Source: Streptomyces sp. NBC_01262
GTDB taxonomy: Bacteria > Actinomycetota > Actinomycetes > Streptomycetales > Streptomycetaceae
Reading direction: 5' to 3'
Assembly (NCBI RefSeq): GCF_036226365.1
Contig: NZ_CP108462.1
Coordinates: forward strand, 1,364,001 to 1,428,000
DNA length: 64,000 nt
A program made the position numbers and the translations under genes. Numbering within the stretch: position 1 is the first letter of the stretch; the number at the start of each line of letters is the position of its first letter. Under the pieces are notes generated by a model that saw only the letters and a list, made by a program, of their open reading frames with translations, was not told the origin of the DNA and made no database searches. Positions 33,337 through 42,299 of the stretch are shown here, in pieces.

Positions 33337-34143
33337 GTGGCCCTGCAAGACACGCTTCAGGCATACGAATACAAGACGTACGACTTCAAGACATACGAGT
33401 TCAAGACATACGGCACCAGGTCATTGCGGCAGGAGACAGCCGCCGGACTGGGCGCGCAAATACTCCTGCTGCTCATTCTCAGTACGGCTACCGGCCTGGG
33501 CCCCGCCGGACTGCTCACCGGCCTCGCGGTGTCCGTCACCGCCTGGGCCGTCCTCACCCGCGCCCTTGTGACCACCTGGCCCCGGCCCCGCACCTTCGGA
33601 CCGGCCAACCGCGTCACGCTGGCCCGCGCCACGCTCGTCGGCGGGGTGACCGCGCTGGTCGCGGACTCCTTCCAGAACCCGCCGCCGGTCACGGTCCTGG
33701 TCGCCCTCACCACCGTCGCCCTGATCCTGGACGCGGTCGACGGCCAGGTCGCCCGGCGCACCGACTCCGCCTCCGCCCTGGGCGCGCGCTTCGACATGGA
33801 GGTCGACGCCTTCCTCATCCTGGTCCTCAGCGTCTACGTCGCCACCTCCCAGGGCGCGTGGGTGCTGCTCATCGGCGGCATGCGCTACGCCTTCGTGGCG
33901 GCGGCCCGCGTCCTGCCGTGGCTGAACGGGGCGCTGCCGCCCAGCATGGCCCGCAAGACGGTGGCCGCGTTCCAGGGCATCTTCCTGCTGGTGGCCGCCG
34001 CCGGGATCCTTCCGTCGACGGCGACGCTCGGGGTGGTCCTGCTGGCGCTGTCCTCGCTGTGCTGGTCCTTCGGGCGGGACATCGGCTACCTGTGGCGGGT
34101 CAAAGCGGCCTTCGCACCGCCCATGACGGATCGCGTCCGCTGA
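33337..34143 (+). CDS. CDP-alcohol phosphatidyltransferase family protein
   Basis: A 268-residue membrane protein from GTG 33337 with GGGAG upstream. It has the full active-site motif, from DAVDGQVARRTDSASALGAR to the FDMEVD that follows, which binds Mg and the CDP-alcohol. About six membrane helices surround it. The N-terminus carries a tandem aromatic repeat YKTYDFKTYEFKTYG. The enzyme moves a phospho-alcohol group from a CDP-alcohol onto an acceptor; the partner is unknown. It is divergent from the pterin operon across 107 bp, so shared regulation is plausible. Confidence 0.85.
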   Translation: MALQDTLQAYEYKTYDFKTYEFKTYGTRSLRQETAAGLGAQILLLLILSTATGLGPAGLLTGLAVSVTAWAVLTRALVTTWPRPRTFGPANRVTLARATLVGGVTALVADSFQNPPPVTVLVALTTVALILDAVDGQVARRTDSASALGARFDMEVDAFLILVLSVYVATSQGAWVLLIGGMRYAFVAAARVLPWLNGALPPSMARKTVAAFQGIFLLVAAAGILPSTATLGVVLLALSSLCWSFGRDIGYLWRVKAAFAPPMTDRVR

Positions 34144-34690
34144 GCCCGACCACCCGGTCCAGCAGCGGGGCACCGGCCGCGACCGCGACCACCGGGCCGA
34201 AGGCGCCGCCCGCCGGACGGTCGTCGGCGAACGCGGCGAGCATCGCGTACGAAGCCTCCAGGCTCGCGGTGTCCGGCGCGTACAGCTGGCCGGTGGCGCG
34301 GGCCAGATCCCAGCCGTGGACGACGAGTTCGTCGAGGGCGACCCGGCCCGCCTCGGCGGCGGGGAAGGTGACGCCGCCGGCCTGGGTCATGCCCTCCCAC
34401 GCTCCGGGCTCGCGCCAGGTGGCGGCCAGCTCGTCGAGCGCCTTAGGCAGCTCGCCGCGCCAGTTTCCGTCGCCGTCGATGTCCGGCAGGACGGTCCCCG
34501 GGGCGATGCCGGTCCGCTCGCCGAGTTCCTTGCGCCCCGCGTCGCGGAAAGCGACGCTCAGGCCGAGCAGATGCCCGAGGATGTTGCGCACCGCGTACTC
34601 CGGGCAGGGCGTCGGCGCTTCGAGCTGATCGTCGGTGACGCCCTCGGCGAGGACGGCGATCCGGCGCGCGGCCGGTTCCAGGTCGATCAT
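34100..34690 (-). CDS. TIGR03086-type DinB/mycothiol-dependent-fold protein
   Basis: A 196-residue protein from ATG 34690. TPCPEYAVRNILGHLLGL and ELVVHGWDLARATGQ are typical of the actinobacterial four-helix family related to mycothiol-dependent maleylpyruvate isomerase, where three His bind metal. Substrate unknown. It overlaps the convergent phosphatidyltransferase gene by 44 bases. Nothing ties it to either neighbour cluster. Confidence 0.78.
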   Translation of the reverse strand: MIDLEPAARRIAVLAEGVTDDQLEAPTPCPEYAVRNILGHLLGLSVAFRDAGRKELGERTGIAPGTVLPDIDGDGNWRGELPKALDELAATWREPGAWEGMTQAGGVTFPAAEAGRVALDELVVHGWDLARATGQLYAPDTASLEASYAMLAAFADDRPAGGAFGPVVAVAAGAPLLDRVVGLSGRDPSWAVRRPL

Positions 34691-34770
34691 GGGTGCACTT
34701 CCTTCCTTCATACCCATGCAGACCGGCGCGCCCGCCAGAACTCATCGCGGGACGGACCACGGACTACGGA

Positions 34771-35817
34771 CTACTCCTGCTTCTCGCCCGAGGCGAAGCG
34801 GGAGATGATCAGGGCGAGGATGATGATCGCGCCGTTGAGGAACTGGTTCCACAGCGGCGGCACACCCGCCAGGGTCATGACGTTGACCACGAGCTGGAGG
34901 GTGAGCACACCGGTCAGGGCGCCGAACAGGGTGCCCCGGCCGCCGTTGAGGCTGACGCCGCCGATGACGGTCGCCGCGAAGACCTGGAAGATCCAGCCGC
35001 TGCCCTGGTCGGCGGAGATGGAACCGTAATGGCCGCTGTAGAGGACCCCTGCGAAGGCGGCCAGCAGCCCTCCGATGATCAGGACGATCCAGGTGATCCG
35101 GTCCACCCGGATGCCCGCGGTGCGGGCGGCCTCGGGGTTTCCGCCGATCGCGTAGAGGGCCCGGCCGTGCCGCAGCCAGGCCAGCGCGGAGCCGCCGATG
35201 GCGAAGAGCAGCGCGCAGATCCAGATGGCGGCGGGGACGCCGAGCCAGGCGGCGCGGCCGAGGTAGCTGAAGGACGCGGGCATCTCGACGATGGACTGGC
35301 CCTCGGAGATGGCGATCTGCAGGCCGCGCAGCATGGTGAGCGCGCCGAGGGTGACGATGAATCCGTTGAGCCGCAGCTTGAGGATGAGGAAGCCGTTGAC
35401 CGCGCCGATCAGCGCCCCGACGGCCAGGCACAGCGGTATCGCCGCCGCCTCGGGGAAGAGCCCGAGGCCCGTGAAGCGTCCGCCGGTGCCGGGCAGAACC
35501 AGCCAGACCGCGATGACGGGGGCCACGCCGATGGTGGACTCCAGCGACAGGTCCATCCGGCCGACGATGAGGATCAGCGCCTCGGCCAGGACCAGCAGGC
35601 TCAGTTCGGTGGACTGCTGCGCCACCCCGATGAGGTTGTCCGAGGTGAGGAAGGCCGGCGAGACGATGAACCCGATGAGCCCGAGGACGAGGATGGCCGG
35701 GAGCAACGACAGCTCGCGCAGCCGGGAGAGGTCGGCCCGGCGACGTGCGGTGCCGCTCGCCGCGGGCACCGCCTGCGCGGTGTCCGCGGCTTCGGTGGCG
35801 TCTGTGGTGGCGGACAT
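34771..35817 (-). CDS. Ribose-type sugar ABC transporter permease
   Basis: A 348-residue RbsC-family permease from ATG 35817 with GGAAGG upstream. About ten membrane helices; family motifs include ALILIVGRMDLSLESTIGVA, LRLNGFIVTLGALTMLRGL and YAIGGNPEAARTAGIRVDR. It is third gene of the import operon (binding protein, ATPase, permease). The neighbouring catabolic genes suggest L-fucose or a similar 6-deoxyhexose as cargo. Confidence 0.88.
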   Translation of the reverse strand: MSATTDATEAADTAQAVPAASGTARRRADLSRLRELSLLPAILVLGLIGFIVSPAFLTSDNLIGVAQQSTELSLLVLAEALILIVGRMDLSLESTIGVAPVIAVWLVLPGTGGRFTGLGLFPEAAAIPLCLAVGALIGAVNGFLILKLRLNGFIVTLGALTMLRGLQIAISEGQSIVEMPASFSYLGRAAWLGVPAAIWICALLFAIGGSALAWLRHGRALYAIGGNPEAARTAGIRVDRITWIVLIIGGLLAAFAGVLYSGHYGSISADQGSGWIFQVFAATVIGGVSLNGGRGTLFGALTGVLTLQLVVNVMTLAGVPPLWNQFLNGAIIILALIISRFASGEKQE

Positions 35818-35819
35818 GG

Positions 35820-37409
35820 TCACCTTCCGGGCTTGTCGGTGGCTTCGGACAGGGGTTCGGCGTCGGGTTCGGAGCCGGTGCCCTTGCCCGATACGCCTTC
35901 CATCGCGGCGACCAGCTGGTCGTCCCGCCATTCGCGCCCGAACTCGGCGACCACCCGGCCGTGGAACATGGCCACGACCCGGTCGCAGACCCGCAGGTCG
36001 TCCAGCTCGTCGGAGATGATCAGGGCGGCCCGGCCTTCGTCGGCGACCTGACGGATCCTGGCGAGCAGGAATTCCTTGGACCTGACGTCGACCCCGTTGG
36101 TCGGCCGGATGGTGACCAGGACATGGGGATCGGCGGCCAGGGCGCGGGCGACGACGACCTTCTGCTGGTTGCCCCCGGACAGCGCGGAGACCGGGGTGGC
36201 CGGGCCCGGGGTCTTGATGTCCAGGTCCTTGATCATGCGCTGGGCGAAGGCCCTGGTCCGGGAGGGCAGCACGATGCCGTACGGGCCGAGCTGGTCGGTG
36301 ACGGTCAGCGTGGCGTTCTCCGCGACGCTGCGGTTGTTGACCAGTCCCTGGAGGCGGCGGTCCTCGGGGACCAGCCCGATGCCCGCGGCGAGCGCCGACG
36401 GCACGCTGCCGGTGCGGACCTCGCGGCCGGCCACCCGGATCCGTCCGGCCTCGGGGCGGTGCAGGCCTGCCACCGTCTCTCCGAGGCGTACGTTGCCGCT
36501 GGCGGCGGCTCCGGCCAGGCCCACCACCTCACCGGCCCGTACCGACAGGGACAGGTCCCGGTAGGCGCCCTGGAGCGAGAGCCCGTCGCAGGCCAGCAGC
36601 TCCCGCGCGTCGCCCTCGGCCGCCGCGCCGGACCCGTCGGCCCGGGCGGCGACCGTCGTGGTGCCCTCACCGGTCATGGCCTCCACCAGGGCCTGGTGGC
36701 CGAGTTCGGCGACGGGGGCGGTGAGGATGTGGCGGGCGTCCCGGTAGACGGTGACGGTGCCGCAGAGGTCGTAGACCTCCTGCAGGTGGTGGGAGATGAA
36801 GAGAAAGGCGACGCCCTGCCGCTGCAGGTCGCGGAGCTTGTCGAAGAGGCGGGCGATGCCGCGCGCGTCGAGCTTGGCGGTCGGCTCGTCCAGGATGATG
36901 AACCGCGCGCCGAAGGAGAGCGCCCGCGCGATCTCCACGAACTGCCGCTGCTCCACGGTCAGATCCTTGGCGCGGGCGGCCGGGTCGATGCCGACGCCGT
37001 ATTCGGCGAGCAGCTGCTCGGCGCGCTGCCGCAGCGCCTTCCAGCGGATGGGGCGCAGCGCGCCGGAGCTCTGCCGGTCCAGGAAGAGGTTCTCGGCAAC
37101 GGTCAGCTCACCGATGGTCATGGAGTGCTGGTAGACGCAGGCGACCCTGGCTCGCCATGCCGCGGTGTCGCCGTGGGACGGTGCCGGTCCGCCGGAGAAG
37201 CTCAGCGTCCCGGTGTCCGGCTGTTGCAGGCCGGTGAGTACGGACACGAGCGTGGACTTGCCCGCTCCGTTGCGGCCGACCAGGGCGTGCGCCTCGCCCT
37301 CGGCGATCGATATGCGGGCGTCGCGCAGCGCGACGGTGGCGCCGAAGCGCTTGCTGATCCCGGTCGCCTCGGCCACGGGGGCCGGTCGCCCGGTCGTGGT
37401 CTCCGCCAT
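35820..37409 (-). CDS. Sugar ABC transporter ATP-binding protein with degenerate second domain
   Basis: A 529-residue tandem ATPase (RbsA type) from ATG 37409. Domain 1 has an intact Walker A (GRNGAGKST) and Walker B (FIILDEPTAKLD). In domain 2 the Walker A is GAAASGNVRLGE, lacking the GKS/T, and the Walker B Asp-Glu is replaced (VTIRPTNGVDV), so only one site should hydrolyse ATP; LSGGNQQKVVVARAL is kept. It ends two bases before the permease start. Confidence 0.88.
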   Translation of the reverse strand: MAETTTGRPAPVAEATGISKRFGATVALRDARISIAEGEAHALVGRNGAGKSTLVSVLTGLQQPDTGTLSFSGGPAPSHGDTAAWRARVACVYQHSMTIGELTVAENLFLDRQSSGALRPIRWKALRQRAEQLLAEYGVGIDPAARAKDLTVEQRQFVEIARALSFGARFIILDEPTAKLDARGIARLFDKLRDLQRQGVAFLFISHHLQEVYDLCGTVTVYRDARHILTAPVAELGHQALVEAMTGEGTTTVAARADGSGAAAEGDARELLACDGLSLQGAYRDLSLSVRAGEVVGLAGAAASGNVRLGETVAGLHRPEAGRIRVAGREVRTGSVPSALAAGIGLVPEDRRLQGLVNNRSVAENATLTVTDQLGPYGIVLPSRTRAFAQRMIKDLDIKTPGPATPVSALSGGNQQKVVVARALAADPHVLVTIRPTNGVDVRSKEFLLARIRQVADEGRAALIISDELDDLRVCDRVVAMFHGRVVAEFGREWRDDQLVAAMEGVSGKGTGSEPDAEPLSEATDKPGR

Positions 37410-37444
37410 GCTGGGTACCGTCCTTCGCGTACGAATAGAAGGCT

Positions 37445-38494
37445 CTAACCGATGTTGTTGCCCCAGAGCGTCTTGTCGTCGACGTTTGCCTTGGTCACCA
37501 GCGGGGCGGGGAGCTGGTCCTCCAGGCCGTTGGGGATCGTGATGATGGTGGAGTCGTGGTCGGTCGCCCCGGGCTGGAAGGTCTTGCCGGCGGCCGCGGC
37601 CTCGGCGTAGTACAGCGCGTACTTGGCGTAGAGGTCGGCGGGCTGGGAGACGGTGGCGTCGATCTCGCCCTTGCGGATCGCGTCGAACTCCTGCGGGATG
37701 CCGTCGTTGGAGATGATCGTGATGTGGCCGGCGGTGCCCGCGGGCTTGAGCAGCCCCTTCTGCTTGAGCAGGGCCAGGGTGGGCTGGAGGAAGACCCCGC
37801 CGGCCTGCATGTAGATGCCGTTCAGGTCGGGGTGCTGGGCGAGCAGGCTCTGGAGCTTGGCCGAGGCGACGTCGCCCTTCCAGTCGGTGGGCAGCTCGAA
37901 GACCTTGATCTTGGGGAAGTCCGTCTTCATGCACGAGGCGAAGGCCTCGGAGCGGTCCCGTCCGTTGATGGAGTCCAGCGCGCCCTGGAACTCGGCGACC
38001 TTGCCCTTGCCGCCCAGTTGCTTGCCGAGGTACTGGCAGGCCTTGGTGCCGTACGCCTTGTTGTCGGCGCGGACCACCATGTAGACGTCGCCCTTGTCCG
38101 GCCGGGTGTCGACGCTGACCACAGGGATCTTCTTGGACGCCAGCGTGTCCAGCGTCGAGGCGATGGCGCCGGTGTCCTGGGGGGCCATGACGATCGCCTT
38201 GGCCCCGGTGTTCTCGAAGACCTGGACGTTGGCGACCAGCTTGGTGATGTCGTTCTGGGAGTTGCTGAGCGGCAGGTTGTTGACGCCGTCCGCCTTGATG
38301 TCCTTCTTCAGGTACTGGGCGTAGGAGTTCCAGAAGTCGGAGTCCGATCGCGGCAGGTCGATGCCGATGGCCGGCTTCTTGGCCGCGCTCGTGCCCGCGG
38401 TCTCGCTTCCGCGGTTGCAGGCGGTGGCGAACCCCGCCACCGCGAGGACTGCCGCGGCGACGGTGGCGGTGGAGCGCGTCAGGGTGAAACTCAT
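37445..38494 (-). CDS. Sugar ABC transporter substrate-binding lipoprotein
   Basis: A 349-residue periplasmic-binding-protein family member from ATG 38494, with AAGGAGA upstream. The lipoprotein signal ends in AGFATAC, giving Cys26 as lipid anchor. The mature part shows the ribose-binding fold: IGIDLPRSDSDFWNSYAQ, KAIVMAPQDTGAIASTLD, PVVSVDTRPDKGDVYMVV and ITIISNDGIPQEFDAIRKG. First gene of the operon, divergent from the L-fuconate dehydratase gene. Confidence 0.88.
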   Translation of the reverse strand: MSFTLTRSTATVAAAVLAVAGFATACNRGSETAGTSAAKKPAIGIDLPRSDSDFWNSYAQYLKKDIKADGVNNLPLSNSQNDITKLVANVQVFENTGAKAIVMAPQDTGAIASTLDTLASKKIPVVSVDTRPDKGDVYMVVRADNKAYGTKACQYLGKQLGGKGKVAEFQGALDSINGRDRSEAFASCMKTDFPKIKVFELPTDWKGDVASAKLQSLLAQHPDLNGIYMQAGGVFLQPTLALLKQKGLLKPAGTAGHITIISNDGIPQEFDAIRKGEIDATVSQPADLYAKYALYYAEAAAAGKTFQPGATDHDSTIITIPNGLEDQLPAPLVTKANVDDKTLWGNNIG

Positions 38495-38933
38495 GGCCGC
38501 TGTCTCTCCTTCTCCGGAACGGTGGAGCGGGGCTCTATGAGGGGTCGGCGAACAGCCCGATTCATCCGAGGTCTCCCGGACGTCGAGGACGTTACGACCG
38601 CGTTGCCACGCTGACAAGACCCAGGACGGATCCGACCGTGCGAGCCCGACACCGGACCGGCCCCGCAGCGCCGGGACCTGCTGGTGAGTGGCCCACCGGA
38701 CCATCCTGGCGAGTGCGGGACCCGAATGGGCCGAACACCTCGAACATCCGCTGACATCAGCTGACATCAGCTGACATACAGAATCATTGACACGAAACGG
38801 GCGTGCCAGGCACATAAGGTCACACATACATCCGAGGACTTGTTGCCTTCGCCGAATTCCGCCTCTACAGTCACGAAGGCGCAAGACCTCCGATGTCTTG
38901 ATCACGTCCCACAGAGGAGTGAAAGGCACTGAC
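38495..38933. promoter_or_regulatory. Divergent control region of sugar import and catabolism operons
   Basis: This 439-bp gap holds two kinds of repeated sites. Three tandem 10-bp units (CTGACATCAG twice, then CTGACATACA) lie at 38751-38780, one per helical turn. The word ACATCCGAGGACTTG at 38828-38842 recurs inverted within the palindrome CAAGACCTCCGATGTCTTG (38882-38900), and a partial copy CATCCGAGGTCTC lies at 38563-38575. The palindrome ends 33 bases before the dehydratase start. No regulator gene is adjacent, so the factor is unidentified. Confidence 0.6.
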
Positions 38934-40274
38934 TTGTCAGCGACACGAACCCGCGTGACCGCGGTCGACACGTACGACATCCGGTTCCCCACCTCACGGG
39001 AGCTGGACGGGTCGGACGCGATGAATCCGGACCCCGACTACTCCGCCGCCTATGTGGTGCTGCGTACCGATGCCGCCGACGGGCTGGAGGGCCACGGGTT
39101 CGTCTTCACCATCGGGCGCGGCAACGACGTGCAGGTCGCGGCGATCGACGCGCTTCGCCCGTACCTGCTCGGCCGGGCGGTCGAGGAGATCTGCGCCGAT
39201 CCCGGCTCGGTCAGCCGCGAGCTGATCGGCGACAGCCAACTGCGCTGGCTGGGCCCGGAGAAGGGCGTGATGCACATGGCGATCGGCGCCGTCGTCAACG
39301 CCGTCTGGGACCTGGCCGCCAAACGCGCGGACAAGCCGCTGTGGCAGCTGCTGGCGGACGCCGAGCCCGCGTGGCTGGTGCGCCAGGTCGACTTCCGCTA
39401 CATCGCCGACGCCCTCACCCCTCAGGACGCGCTCGGGCTGCTCACCCGGGGCAGGCAGGGCGCCCAGGAGCGCCGGGCGGCGCTGCTGGAGCGCGGCTTT
39501 CCCGGCTACACCACCTCGCCCGGCTGGCTGGGGTACTCCGACGAGAAGCTCACCCGGCTGGCCAAGCAGGCCATCGCCGACGGCTTCACCCAGATCAAGC
39601 TGAAGGTCGGCGCCGACCTGGCCGACGACATGCGGCGGCTGCGCGCCGCCCGCGCGGCCGTCGGGCCGGAGGTCCGCGTCGCCATCGACGCCAACCAGCG
39701 GTGGAACGTCGACGAGGCGATCGCGTGGACCACCGCGCTCGCCGAGTTCTCCCCGTACTGGATCGAGGAGCCCACCAGCCCCGACGACATCCTCGGCCAC
39801 GCCACCGTCCGGCGGGCCGTCGCCCCCGTCAAGGTGGCCACCGGCGAGCATGTGCAGAACCGCGTCGTCTTCAAGCAGTTGCTGCAGGCCGGCGCCATCG
39901 ACGTGCTCCAGATCGACGCGGCCCGGGTGGGCGGGGTGAACGAGAACCTGGCCATCCTGCTGCTGGCGGCGAAGTTCGGCGTGCCGGTGTGCCCGCACGC
40001 GGGCGGGGTAGGGCTGTGCGAGCTGGTCCAGCACCTGGCGATGTTCGACTACCTGGCACTGTCCGGCACCACGCAGGACCGTGTCATCGAGTACGTCGAC
40101 CATCTGCACGAGCACTTCGTCACGCCGGTCGTGATGCGCGAAGGCCACTACACCGCCCCGACGGCGCCCGGCTTCTCTGCGCAGATGAAGGCCGGGTCGA
40201 TCGCCGAGTACCACTATCCCGACGGCGCCTTCTGGGCCGCCGACCGCGCACGGCAGGAAGGCCGGACCGCATGA
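38934..40274 (+). CDS. L-fuconate dehydratase (enolase superfamily)
   Basis: A 446-residue enzyme read from TTG 38934, with GAAAGG seven bases upstream; GTG 38955 is an alternative. Catalytic features of the mandelate-racemase subgroup are intact: KxK in [10 protein letters not shown], metal ligands in [19 protein letters not shown] and VATGEHVQN, and the His base in [11 protein letters not shown]. Size and the [20 protein letters not shown] opening are typical of L-fuconate dehydratase, which makes 2-keto-3-deoxy-L-fuconate. It leads an operon with SDR, mutarotase and lactonase genes. Confidence 0.88.
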   Translation: MSATRTRVTAVDTYDIRFPTSRELDGSDAMNPDPDYSAAYVVLRTDAADGLEGHGFVFTIGRGNDVQVAAIDALRPYLLGRAVEEICADPGSVSRELIGDSQLRWLGPEKGVMHMAIGAVVNAVWDLAAKRADKPLWQLLADAEPAWLVRQVDFRYIADALTPQDALGLLTRGRQGAQERRAALLERGFPGYTTSPGWLGYSDEKLTRLAKQAIADGFTQIKLKVGADLADDMRRLRAARAAVGPEVRVAIDANQRWNVDEAIAWTTALAEFSPYWIEEPTSPDDILGHATVRRAVAPVKVATGEHVQNRVVFKQLLQAGAIDVLQIDAARVGGVNENLAILLLAAKFGVPVCPHAGGVGLCELVQHLAMFDYLALSGTTQDRVIEYVDHLHEHFVTPVVMREGHYTAPTAPGFSAQMKAGSIAEYHYPDGAFWAADRARQEGRTA

Positions 40275-41053
40275 GTGACGACCTGAACGGCCTGCGGGCC
40301 CTGGTGACCGGCGGCGCCTCCGGCATAGGGCTCGCCACCGCGCTGCTGCTGGCCCGCCGCGGCGCCCGGGTCGCCGTACTGGACGTCACCCCCGGCGGAC
40401 TGCCCGAGCCGCTGCTGCCCTTCAAAGCCGACGTGTGCGACGACGCGTCGGTGCGGGCGGCCGTCGAGGCGGCTGCCGCCGAACTCGGCGGCCTGGACAT
40501 CGTGGTGAACAACGCCGGCATCGGCGCCATCGGCACCGTCGAGGACAACCCCGACGAGCAGTGGCACCGAGTGCTCGACGTCAATGTCCTGGGGATGGTA
40601 CGCACCACCCGCGCGGCCCTGCCGTATCTGCGGCGCTCGGCGAACGCCGCGATCGTCAACACCTGCTCCATCGGCGCCACCGCCGGGCTGCCGCAGCGCG
40701 CCCTGTACTGCGCCAGCAAGGGCGCCGTGCTGTCCCTGACCCTGGCGATGGCCGCCGACCACATCCACGAGGGCATCCGCGTCAACTGCGTCAACCCCGG
40801 CACCGCCGACACCCCCTGGGTGGGCCGGCTGCTGGACGCCGCCGACGACCCCGAGGGCGAGCGGACCGCCCTCAACGCCCGTCAGCCGATGGGCCGTCTG
40901 GTCACCGCCGAGGAGGTCGCGGCGGCCATCGGCTACCTGGCGAGCCCCGCCGCGGCCTCGGTCACCGGCGCCTCCCTCGCCGTGGACGGCGGCATGCAGG
41001 GACTGCGGATCCGCCCGCCGGCCACGTCCGCGCCGACTGAGGAGCCGACGTGA
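40271..41053 (+). CDS. SDR, probable L-fucose or 2-keto-3-deoxyfuconate dehydrogenase
   Basis: A 260-residue SDR from ATG 40271, overlapping the dehydratase stop. Motifs: [34 protein letters not shown], active Ser in VNTCSIGA, and YCASKGAV. An Asp after beta2 (AVLDVTPGG) suggests NAD. In non-phosphorylative fucose catabolism an SDR oxidises either L-fucose or the keto-deoxy acid. The operon has only this one, so one of the two steps must be done elsewhere. Confidence 0.82.
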   Translation: MSDDLNGLRALVTGGASGIGLATALLLARRGARVAVLDVTPGGLPEPLLPFKADVCDDASVRAAVEAAAAELGGLDIVVNNAGIGAIGTVEDNPDEQWHRVLDVNVLGMVRTTRAALPYLRRSANAAIVNTCSIGATAGLPQRALYCASKGAVLSLTLAMAADHIHEGIRVNCVNPGTADTPWVGRLLDAADDPEGERTALNARQPMGRLVTAEEVAAAIGYLASPAAASVTGASLAVDGGMQGLRIRPPATSAPTEEPT

Positions 41054-41361
41054 GAATCGCCCTGCACACCAAGGTCCGCGCCGACCGCGTCGAGGAGTAC
41101 GAGGCGGCGCACCGCGAGGTCCCCGAGGAGCTGACCGCCGCCATCCGTGCGGCGGGGGCGAGCGAGTGGACGATCTGGCGCAGCGGCACCGACCTCTTCC
41201 ACGTACTGGAGGTCGAGGACTACCCCGCCATGATCGCCGCGCTGGAGAAGCTGCCGGTCAACATCGCCTGGCAGGCGCGGATGACCGAGCTGCTGGAGGT
41301 CGTCCACGACTACTCGGCCGAGGGCGCGGACGCCTCGCTGCCCGTGGTGTGGGAGCTGTGA
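41050..41361 (+). CDS. L-rhamnose mutarotase family protein
   Basis: A 103-residue RhaM-type protein (DUF718 family) from GTG 41050. It shows ALHTKVRADRVEEYEAAHRE, a His in LFHVLEVEDY, and WQARMTELLEVVHDY. It speeds alpha/beta anomer exchange of 6-deoxyhexoses before dehydrogenation. Both ends overlap neighbours by 4 bp. Confidence 0.88.
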   Translation: MRIALHTKVRADRVEEYEAAHREVPEELTAAIRAAGASEWTIWRSGTDLFHVLEVEDYPAMIAALEKLPVNIAWQARMTELLEVVHDYSAEGADASLPVVWEL

Positions 41362-42299
41362 CGGCCATGGGCATCGTCGACGCCCATCACCACCTCTGGG
41401 ATCTGTCGGTACGCGGCCAGGACTGGATCACCGGCGAGCGGATGGCCCCGCTGGCCCGCTCCTTCACCCTCGACGACCTCGCTCCCGAGGCCCGGGCCGC
41501 CGGGGTCACCGCGACCGTCGTGGTGCAGACGGTCACCGTGCCGGAGGAGACCCCTGAGCTGCTGGCCCTTGCCGGAAAGGGCGAAGGCGAACCGGTCGCC
41601 GGGGTCGTGGGCTGGACCGACCTCACCGCTCCCGGTGTCGCCGACGAGCTGGCCCGGCTGCGCGAACTGCCCGGCGGCGAGCGCCTGGTGGGCATCCGCC
41701 ACCAGGTCCAGGGCGAGCCCGACCCCCTCTGGCTGCTCCGCACCGACGTCCTGCGCGGCCTGCGGGCCGTCGCCCACGCCGGGCTCGTCTACGACCTGGT
41801 CGTCCTACCGCACCAGCTCCCGGCCGCCTACCGGGCGGCGGCCCGGCTGCCCGAGCTGGTCTTCGTCCTGGACCACCTGGGCAAACCCCCGATCGCCGCC
41901 GGACAACCGCGCCCCTGGGCCGACGACGTACGCATCCTGGCCACCCTGCCCAACACCCGCTGCAAGCTCTCCGGCATGGTCACCGAAGCCGACTGGCACT
42001 CCTGGCAGCCCGCCGACCTGGCCCCCTACGCCGACACCGTCCTGGACGCCTTCGGCCCCGACCGCCTCATGTTCGGCTCCGACTGGCCCGTCTGCCGCCT
42101 CGCCGCCTCCTACACCGAGGTCCTCGACACCGCCCGCACCCTCACCGCCGCCCTCACCCCGGCCGAGCAGCACCAGATCTTCTCCGGCACCGCGACCCGC
42201 GTCTACGGCCTACCGGAACGGCCCCGCCCGGGTACGGACGGGGCCGCCGGTCCGGCCTACCGGGCCGGGGACGATGCCCCGAGGGGCGCCGGGGCGTAG
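41358..42299 (+). CDS. Amidohydrolase-fold sugar lactonase (L-fucono-lactonase type)
   Basis: A 313-residue amidohydrolase_2 family protein, from GTG 41358 (coupled) or ATG 41367. It has the metal motif [43 protein letters not shown] and [12 protein letters not shown]. Such proteins hydrolyse L-fucono-1,5-lactone or related lactones. With mutarotase, SDR and dehydratase this gives the chain sugar, lactone, acid, keto-deoxy acid. The 3' end overlaps the convergent EF-G-like gene by 43 bases. Confidence 0.85.
   Translation: MTAMGIVDAHHHLWDLSVRGQDWITGERMAPLARSFTLDDLAPEARAAGVTATVVVQTVTVPEETPELLALAGKGEGEPVAGVVGWTDLTAPGVADELARLRELPGGERLVGIRHQVQGEPDPLWLLRTDVLRGLRAVAHAGLVYDLVVLPHQLPAAYRAAARLPELVFVLDHLGKPPIAAGQPRPWADDVRILATLPNTRCKLSGMVTEADWHSWQPADLAPYADTVLDAFGPDRLMFGSDWPVCRLAASYTEVLDTARTLTAALTPAEQHQIFSGTATRVYGLPERPRPGTDGAAGPAYRAGDDAPRGAGA

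Noticed and set aside
38751..38780. CRISPR-like array
   Set aside because: The units are 10 bp long and directly abutting, without spacers or cas genes; an operator array fits better.
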